Origin: Haplosporangium gracile
Lineage: Eukaryota; Mortierellomycota; Mortierellomycetes; Mortierellales; Mortierellaceae
Length of the DNA: 52,632 nucleotides
Assembly (NCBI GenBank): GCA_015499985.1
Contig: JAAAUF010000130.1
Location: 1 to 52,632 of the forward strand
Reading direction: 5' to 3'
Both the position numbers and the translations under genes were made by a program. Below, piece by piece: positions 44,501 to 52,632 of the stretch (positions are counted from its first letter, which is position 1; every line of letters begins with the position of its first letter). The notes below the pieces were generated by a model, which saw only the letters and a program-made list of their open reading frames with translations, was not told where the DNA came from and did not search any database.

Positions 44501-45191
44501 ATTTTTCTCACAACACCTCGTGCGATTTCGTTCTTCTTTCAACCAGAGTGCTCCATTTCCTACGCGTGAATTGGCCTGCAGCGATTGGGGAGTACCGTTG
44601 GCTGCCTGTTTTGTGGAAAGCGTAACAAGAAAAAAAAAGATAGTCGTAAATCAAGCTACCGCGCATGGGGATCCACTTCTGTTATGATTCAAGAAACAAG
44701 AGACACCAACGTGAAGGAGACTGCTAAGGTTAGGTGCTGCACATTAGCAGCTTCCTTTTTTTATTTGAAGAAGAAAAGACCTATATGACCTCGACAGTCT
44801 ATCTAAAGGGTCTGTCGAAGGCACTCGAATAAAGATCATTTTTCTTTTTCGTTATTCTTTTGTCCCTACCTTTTGCAATACTGCCAAAGTATCGTATCAA
44901 AAGTCTAGCGTTGCTTGCGATGCGTTGGCCCGATCTAAAATGGTCATTTTAGTCACTTTTTTTCTCCACAAGAAATGAAAGTTAGTATCTTTATACTTTC
45001 TTTTTCTCTCTTCACGCGATGCGCATTCCACTTGCAATTGCCATTGAGCAACCTTAATGCATATTGAGGAGCGATGCGCATCGGCATATCTTTACTGTCG
45101 CACCGGAGGAGGTATTGTGGAAGGAACTTTTTTGCTTTCAAGGACTTATTTTTATGGTCAATGACAAAAAAGAACAAACGAAATAGGGTGT

Positions 45192-45281
45192 CATTGCCTT
45201 TGTTTTAGCTGAGACTACAACAGACTAATTTTTTCATAAACACAATGATGGGATTTGTTCCTTGGACATACAAAGGCAATG
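45192..45281. repeat. Spaced perfect 12-bp inverted repeat
   Basis: CATTGCCTTTGT (45192-45203) and its exact complement ACAAAGGCAATG (45270-45281) are separated by 66 bp. No flanking duplication was seen. Confidence 0.6.
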
Positions 45282-46500
45282 CAAAATAAATACAATGATG
45301 AGGGATGAGTCCTGTTAAACAACCCAACTTTTGCTTGTTGTTTCTTCTGAGATCGACACCAGGGGTCTCCGCAGCGTCTGGCTTGTCGACCTTCTTTTGT
45401 ATTGTAGAAAATGAGAACTGATTCAGATATCGAGAGATGCAAGTCATTTCCTTCAAATGCTTTGCAAAAACTCGCGGGCAATGAACGATGGGTGTGAAAT
45501 GTCAGATAGCTCATTTTGTCGAATAAATAGAACATCGATGCTTGAATGAATGCAAAAAAGAGTACCTGAATGAAATATCAAGACTGATGCAAAGAACTTG
45601 ACTACATGACAAGGCGCTAGTTTTTTTTTTGAGACTAAATTATCAACGATATCATAAGGATTACTGTATCAACTTTTTCTTTTTGCTTTTGGATCAATTC
45701 TGCTTTGGTACTCGTAGACGGATGTTGTCTTGGGTGGGGCGTGAATGTTTTTTTCTTGGGGATGCTATCCTGCATCTCATGTTTTTCACCACCCGCACAA
45801 TGATACTCTACAAGATAGGTTATTGATCCGTCTGAATGTCTATTCATTACGCTCATTTATTGTCCTTTCTATCTGATATAGGCGATAGCTTAGGACGATC
45901 CTGGATCCTTTGTCTTTATATTTCTGGTGCGCGTCATCAAACTATTGTAGGCGATTCACCAAACAGAATTTAAAGTTCAGGTGGATGGCGACAGTAGGAT
46001 AGGGCAGACCTTCCCTTTTTCTTGTGATTTTACAGCTGGCCGACCCTGGGGCTATTTTTTCTGAGGGTTTACATCCTTGTTAGCAACACAATAAAACAAT
46101 GGCCAACAAGCTCATGGGCCAAAGATGACCCTGTCGTCGGCACCTATGCTGACCATTACAGGCCTTGGAGATCCAATTTGGTGGCGTAGATTTTTCTTCT
46201 TTTGGTTTGATCAATCCAACGTCTATGAGTGGTGGGGTCGTGTTGTCTAAGGAAGAGGACCATTTCCAGTAAGAACGAGCAGGTGCGCATTGAAAGGCGT
46301 ATCCTTGGGGGAAAAGGAGGGCCAGGGATGGGTGTATTCCAAATTGGTGCAGACAAGAGGATGAGTCTTGTTTGCATAGTGGAGGATGCTCTTTCTATCC
46401 GATGACAATTGTTCCGTTTGAACGAGAGGGAACGGACATTCGGCAGGTCAGTGGTCATTGTTGGAAGTGTCTGTGTGCGAGCGTACGAACAGGTGGGAGG

Positions 46501-47547
46501 ATTGAGCTATCGATGTGTGTGTGTATTTTTTTTTTCCTCCCCACAAAGTAACTGTGTATCTTTGGACTGTGTCAATGTGTCTCTCCTTCTGCCAGTCCTC
46601 ACTTGCCCCTTCCTTTTTTACGACATTATCTTTCCTCGGTCATTTCCTGATTCCGATTCCAACAAGGCCCTGGTCATCCATTCTTGAATGTTTCCTTTGT
46701 CTCTCCCCTATTGTGCCGTTTTTTTATCTACCCTGTCCCTTCGTCTCCAACCACAACAGAATCCTTAACCCATTTGTCGATCGATGACCATGGTATGAAC
46801 TAATCGTCCCCTCTTTTTATCACCGGAGGATACAAACCTGCATATCATTGCCCTCATCACATAACTAAGTGTGTGTATGCATTTCGTGCAACCACTGCAT
46901 GCAGCATACACATCCTCAGGGCACTTGGTCATTTCGCCCTCATCCATTGAGTTGCCTCGATTCTTGGCTTCTACGCCCTCTCTCTTCCTTCCTTTGTTCT
47001 CTCACCCTCATACGACGCACTCCCTTCCTCTCTCGTTTTGCTCTCTTCTGCTTCGTTTTCACCTCACCGCTTCTTCTTTGCCCATTGTCCCATTCGTCCA
47101 CTCTCTCATGCATCGGTGTCATGATCCTCCTCCACCCTCCCACTCTCTGATTCACATTCACCCTCCCTCTCTCTGATTCACTTCACCTTCCTCTCTTTAT
47201 GCTTTACTTTTCTGATCTCATTCACACATTCACTATCTTCCTCTGATACCTCGCCCCACTCTACACGACAACGACATCGGCCTAGAGGTGCCACTATTTT
47301 TTTTTGTTGTCTCTCCGCACCTACGAAACGCGCCTTTTATTTGACTATAACCAGGAACTTTATTGGCGGCAACCCTCACTCACTCTCTCTCTTTACTACA
47401 CCTACATCGACAGTCAGGAACAGACTACCAGAACACCCATTACAACAAACAAGTACTCCCACCCCCGTCACTCCTCCTTCGCCCAACCTCCCTTTCACCA
47501 CCGTCACCCTCCCTAGCCCATACACACATACAAATAACTACCCAATC
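46501..47547 (+). promoter_or_regulatory. C/T-rich leader and promoter of the NIPA-type gene
   Basis: The plus strand is strongly pyrimidine-rich for about 1 kb up to the start codon, turning into a CA-rich, G-poor leader over the last 150 bp. ORFs inside are composition artefacts. Confidence 0.45.
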
Positions 47548-50500
47548 ATGACGGTAACGAGTAGCGCTTTCCTCGACTTTGTTATCGGATTCGTGGTCTC
47601 GCTGATCGCATCCGTCATGAACGCCGCAGGACTTAACCTACTCAAACTCGACCACGTCCGCAACAGTGCTCATACACAGGAGCGGCAACGGCATGAATGT
47701 GGGAGACCTATGTGGCATTTAGGACTCTATCTCTACGTCGGCAGTCAACTTGCTGGAAGCACTATCGCCCTAAGTAAGTGAACTTTCTCTTTGATTGATG
47801 ATGATATAGGAGTGATGGATTGAGATTGAAAGGGAATAAATGCAGGAAGGGAACCTGCCAAGTTGTGTCTCTCTCTGTGTATGCGTGTCCCTGTGTCTGC
47901 TATGTTGGGCTAAAGGGAGAAGAAGAAGTGATTTGCATTCTTTGTAGTATGCGGAATAAAAACAAAATAAAAAAATGTTCGCGAGCGAGCTGGAGAGAGA
48001 GATCAAAAGCAAGAGAGAGTGAGGAACCAAGGGCAAGGGGGTTGGTTCTAAGAAGGTGAAAATGGATGAATGCGTGTTTAATTCCCTTTTGGATCACATA
48101 GCAACAAACTAAACAGAAAACAAGCAAGGGATAGAGAAAGGATCGTTAAGAGCGTTTCTTTTTATTTGTCTGTAGTAGGGGATATGAAGTATGAAGAAAG
48201 AGCATAAAGAGAAGGGGATGATCCCCCGGGTATGAGGGAATGAATGCATGGATAAGAGGATTGTTGTTTGTCCCTCATGATATCCCGTTGTTTGTCAGGG
48301 CATTGGGCGTATTTGTTTGTGGTTATTTCTGGGCTTGTCTTCTCTCTGTCTCTTTCTTGCCAAACAAAAAGAGAGTGCTATTTTTCGACCTTGTAATCGA
48401 AAGAGATGTGGATCGACACCGACCAATGGTGCTCTTTTTACACCCACGAACACACCTTTCTCCTTCAGCACTCATCATCGGAGACAAAGTTGTTTAATCT
48501 CGACTCACGACCAACCTGGAATTAAACACGTCTACTCGACCCACCCTTGTCTCGTTGTTTGTTCCCCACACAACTCCCCACACAACTCCCCTCACCCTAT
48601 CCTGCATTACGCTGTCTTGCACAATTGTTGGAATGACGAGGGATCAATCGTTCTTGGTCTCAATGTGAGGGTAAATCGCAATACACTCCTACCCTCATCA
48701 ACATCATCCTTCATCCATTGTTCCATATCAAAATCAGACCAACACCTCGAAAGTGGAATCTGCACGTGGAAACATTATCTTTTGCCTAAGGGTAGCACGA
48801 CGCATTGGATCTTACTACTGAGAGAGGTGCTAGCAATGCTAAATGGCAACAAGGTGCAACAAGCGACAAAAGAGAGGGAGAGGGTGAGAGTGACCGGAAA
48901 GGGGCAGGGGGAGTACAGCGATGCGCATGCGAAAAGAAAATTTATGCAAAAACAAACAAGTCAACTGTCTTTCTCTGGCGCACTCAACGACTGCATGAGC
49001 ATGTGTGCATTGTTTTCTTGTACCCAAGGGTGATTGAGGGAGAAGAAAAGGGAGACCGCGAAAGGGGACAGACAACAAGGACAGGGGGGGGGGACAGATC
49101 AACAGAAAACTGTACTCAGGGAGCACATTCACCACACCGAAATATACATAAAACAGATCCTCAGTTCATTATCTTCTAGACACAAACGAAAACTGCTTAA
49201 CAAACTAACATCCACCTCTCTCACTCCCTATCCTAACCGCTGGAAAAAGACTTTCTAAAGACACAATGGGTGGCACCGCTGGGATCGATTGCGCTGATCT
49301 TCAATTTCGTATTTGCAAAGATCCTGGTCGGAACAAGAATCACTAAGAAGGATGTCTACGGGACCATTGTCGTCATGATCTCCGTGATTTGGATCGTCAT
49401 CTTTGGAGGGATAAACTCTGCAGGTACCGACGTCGAGGACTCTCTGACCATCTCCGAACTCAAGGTACTCTTCTCCAGACTGGTCTTTATCTTTTACTTT
49501 TCGATCCTCAACATCACGATCACAGCCTTGTTGTCGTTGGGCCTGTATTCCTATTGGGCGATCACACTCGATGACGAGTCGGGTCAGATGCGGAAACGGA
49601 TGAAGACAAAGTTGACCCAATTGTTAGGTACCAACCGGTTTGCGAGAGCGTCGGGGCTGACTCTCGTAGGCGACTCTGGACTCGATGCTGATGTGGGGGA
49701 TGTGAGGCTGAAGAAGGTTGTGGCCATGATCATGGCGACCTGTGGTGGTCTCATTGCCAGTCAGACCTTGCTCCTCGCCAAGAGTGGTGTCAAATTGATC
49801 ACCTTCTCGTTATCTGGCCATAACCAGTTCAAAGATTCTCTCAGTTACTTTATTCTCTTTGTCCTTGTCCTCACCGCCGTCCTCCAGGTATTTTGACGGT
49901 TTCTGTGCAGTATCATTTGAGAGTCGCAGCCAGTTTGGTGTTGCGCGAATACTGACTTGCGTCCATGGTGTTCACTTGCGCCTAATAGGTGTACTGTTTG
50001 AACACGGCATTGAAGCTGTATGACTCAGTGCTGGTAGTCCCCATGTTCTACGGATTCTACACCGCGTTCGGACTTATCAACTCAATCATCTATCTAAACC
50101 AACTCCAAAACTACAAGCCCTGGGTCTTGCTCCTCATCCTCGTTGGCATCGGCGCTCTTATCTATGGAGTACGCATGCTCAGTGCTCCCAAACCCGAACT
50201 GGAATCTGCCGATGACAGCGAGCAGTCTAATGATCAGGATGGGGAGGGTCGCGCTGCAGGACGACGTAGGTCACTGGAGAACGATGCTGATATGCATGGG
50301 CATGAGATAGGACGTCGTCGTAAGTCTGGAAGTTCGACATCTGTCTCTGGTGTTGGAACTAGTAGGCAGGGTGGTGCTGGCGGAGATAACGGCGGGTCGA
50401 ATGAGAAGTTGTCGGACAATCCTAGTCGACGGGGCTCTTTGACGAGGAAGCAGCGGGAGTCGGAAGGCAAGGGCTTCACTGGCGCTCAGGATGGGGAAGA

Positions 50501-52412
50501 GTATGAAGGAGTGGAGGCGTTGCCGTCGATCCTGTCCGGCAACAACCGTCGACGGAGAGGTGGTCCTGATGTCACAGCTGACAATGTTGGTACGACAACA
50601 ACTCGACGCGGTACAGGGTCCGATAGCGCACTGAGTTATTCCAGCGATCTTTTCAGGAGCCGTCGAGATGGACGGTCAATGGTGGATATGGACGCCGCAG
50701 CTGCAGCAGCCGCGGCGGCACTCATGGCAGGAGCACGAGTTGCAGCGGTGGCTAATGCAACAGCTGCTGGTGGAGGCGATCCCGAGAAGCAGCTCCCACC
50801 GATGGCCCCTGCACATCACGACAAGCGACTCGGGAATATTGATTGCGGACGTGCAGGAGGGGGCTCTATTGATGAGCGACGACGGCCTTCGTTACCAAGG
50901 ATCGATACGGGATCTGCGCTTGTTACACGAGGACGGTCTGAAACTCGACGTAGTCCAGCTTCTGCGCGTCTTGTATCTCAATCAAGACCCATGTCCCCGA
51001 GCGAGTTCCGAGCACAGTATACCAACTCGCCCTTCCCTGTCAAGCCCAAGCATCTCCAAGGTGGTGCTCCTAGACTTGGAGGATCGACATCGTCCTCTCC
51101 TACTTCTGCTGCGCCGATGGATGGGGATGGCGGTCGACCTTCATCGCATCGTTGGACGACTGTCATTGAGGACTTGAAGAACCCTTTCAAGGCTTTTAGG
51201 TGTAGCTCTGTCGACAGTAGTATGCCGAGACCCGAGTCGCCACAGAGACGAGTACCGTCTTTAAGAGGAGGAGGAGAAGTAGGACCAGGGTCAGAGGCGT
51301 GGAGGAAACACCGTGGGCGACACGGTTCGTGGACTGGGTTGCCGTCAGAGTGGGAGGAGCCCAAACGGAAGGCGATGCATTCGATGTTGTTTGGTAAGAA
51401 TGGGCGGTCGATCTCTGTAGGCTCCCGGATGTCATCTAGGGACCCTTCTCCAGCACCGCTACGGGACCGGATGTGTTACTCACCAGTGCATCCGCGGAGA
51501 CAGTCTATGGCCGAGATGGGTAGTGGGGTCTGGGCTGTTGGGAGCGGTGGCGGTAGTCATCGCAGAGCTAGAGGGTCACTTGATTCCATGTTACCGGCAG
51601 GTGATGGCAGTAATAGTGAGCCACAGAGTTATCAGAACCACTACTTTACAGGAACGCCACCACCACTCTCGGCAACTGTTAGAGGAGGGCCCGGAGGGTC
51701 CTCACAGTCCAGTATCCCCAACACTTCAACGGCATCTTTGCATGGACATGGGAACCATGGACGGCAACTGTCATTTACGACCAAGAGTGAAAATGGTATT
51801 CCGTTGAGTCTTGCTGGTTCTGGACTTGATCTGGGGTCGCTCAATGCCTTGTTGCTCTCCAAAAGTACACTTGGTTCTTCGTCGACTGGCACCTTTGGTG
51901 GAAAACATTTGAGTGGCGACGGAGGAAGCTATTCGGTGTTGAGTGGTAGTGGTGGAGGAGGATCTTCTACTGGTTCTGGGTCGAAACTATCAGCCTGTGC
52001 ACAACAACAACTCCAACACCTCCAACAACACCAACACCACCCAACCTCACAACTCCAGCACTCCATAACAACCAGTAGTATCAGCACCACCGGGTCTGAG
52101 ATGATCCCGTCGTCCTTCCCTACATCTACGTCCCTTGTCCAACTCGCTGCTGCGGATGCTGGTGCGGCTCAGACACGCTTGTGGTCGGACGGGTTTGATC
52201 CTTCAACGGTTGGAATGCCCGATTCCTATGCGAGCTCAAATTCTGTGGCGGGCTTTCTTTGGAAGGGGATGACGCCGTCCCAGACGATGCAGGCCGTAGA
52301 ACTGGACATGGAGACGCTTGAGCGGGAGGCGGAGGAGTGGACTGAAAACACTTCGGATCCGATGACGACCACGACGAGTATCGTCATCTCTCCTGTGTCC
52401 AAACGGGAGTAG
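47548..52412 (+). CDS. NIPA-type (DUF803) magnesium transporter with long disordered tail
   Basis: Exons 47548-47773, 49250-49887 and 49989-52412 total 3288 nt (1095 aa). The junctions give LNFLKTQWVAPLGSIALIFNF and VLQVYCLNTALKLYDSVLVVPMFYGFYTAFGLINSIIYL, which match the core of NIPA membrane proteins (eukaryotic Mg2+ transporters related to drug/metabolite transporters). Roughly nine hydrophobic spans occupy residues 9-345, beginning with DFVIGFVVSLIASVMNAAGLNLLK. The remaining about 750 residues are predicted-disordered-looking, with Ser, Gly, Arg and Gln runs and an alanine run (VDMDAAAAAAAAALMAG); human NIPA proteins are only about 330-420 aa in all. The first intron is 1476 nt, far longer than any other here, with a weak acceptor (GGAAAAAG). 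The first in-frame ATG is used. Mg2+ transport is inferred from the family; location (plasma or endosomal membrane) is unknown. Confidence 0.88.
47774..49249 (+). other. Unusually long first intron of the NIPA-type gene
   Basis: 1476 nt with a GTAAGT donor. It holds several short ORFs with no family likeness, a short CCCCACACAACT repeat (about 48567-48592) and a run of nine G at about 49085. It may conceal an alternative promoter or non-coding RNA; none can be shown. Confidence 0.4.
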
Positions 52413-52632
52413 TCTCCCCCTTCCTCTCCTATCACTCTCCTTCCATCTCCTCTGTCTCGCTTTGTAATACCTTTTGAACTTTTGAACTTTGAACATACAC
52501 CGCTTTAGAATACCAAAAGAAACCGATAAAAAACAATTGTACATAGCGTTTTCTTCAATTGTTATCGGCTGGGAATGTACTTGAGTAATGACTGGGAAAA
52601 TTAGTTGAAAAAAAATAAGAAAACTGAAAAAA
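52413..52632 (+). other. 3' flank of the NIPA-type gene
   Basis: C/T-rich then A-rich sequence, with AATAAG near 52614 as a possible poly(A) signal at the window edge. Confidence 0.4.

Larger units (their letters stand above)
40985..46500. other. Second gene desert, no supported gene
   Basis: About 5.5 kb of A/T-rich sequence with many short frames on both strands and no recognisable family. It contains a three-copy CAAGCACACT repeat (41566-41597), a GGATGAAT microsatellite (about 43262-43287) and a spaced 12-bp inverted repeat (45192-45281). Locally G/C-richer patches near 45350-45410 (minus strand KVDKPDAAETPGVDLR) and 46230-46400 have protein-like text and may be gene relics. Confidence 0.4.

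Noticed and set aside
46200..46400. Open G/C-richer frame (RILGGKGGPGMGVFQIGADKR)
   Set aside because: No start codon, no splice partners found and no family match; noted only as a possible relic.

Overview
This looks like nuclear DNA of an early-diverging filamentous fungus, most likely a Mortierella-type member of the Mucoromycota (inference). The genes have many short introns, usually 90-140 nt and GTAAGT-like at the donor. The homologues include LARP1 with DM15 repeats and PPWD1, both missing from common yeasts. One degraded frame resembles the expanded leucine-rich/F-box family of Mortierella. I built the exon models by hand; every assigned gene except the pseudogene closes in frame across all its junctions.

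Layout: 0.06-1.5 kb, decayed leucine-rich (F-box type) pseudogene. 1.7-5.2 kb (-), LARP1-type La protein, divergent from 6.4-11.1 kb (+), the exportin CSE1 in 16 exons. 11.9-14.8 kb (+), acyl-CoA-binding protein with coiled coil and C-terminal membrane anchor (ACBD5/Atg37-like). 15.1-15.7 kb (-), a tentative small spliced gene. 16.0-18.7 kb (-), PPWD1 WD40-cyclophilin, divergent from 19.1-20.5 kb (+), a mitochondrial EngB-type GTPase. 20.5-31.2 kb, a gene desert holding a 159-bp hAT-like MITE, degenerate repeats, two possible tiny genes and long C/T-rich stretches. 31.2-32.7 kb (+), a PAS-kinase-like protein kinase. 33.8-35.7 kb (-), an F-box protein with an XPA-like C-terminal module. 37.4-37.8 kb (-), histone H2B, divergent from 38.1-39.4 kb (+), a mitochondrially targeted protein. 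40.2-41.0 kb (-), a hypothetical protein. 41.0-47.5 kb, a second desert, C/T-rich at its right end. 47.5-52.4 kb (+), a NIPA-type magnesium transporter with a roughly 750-residue disordered tail.

Most genes are single-copy housekeeping functions (nuclear transport, translation control, splicing, chromatin, mitochondria, peroxisome) with no operon-like logic. The less ordinary items are the F-box/XPA combination; an ACBD5-like protein whose only three cysteines all lie in Val-Cys-Pro; a kinase with a low-complexity insertion between hinge and catalytic loop; the MITE with an intact 8-bp target duplication; and two deserts that each end in a C/T-rich leader. I found no rRNA, convincing tRNA, CRISPR array or complete autonomous transposon.
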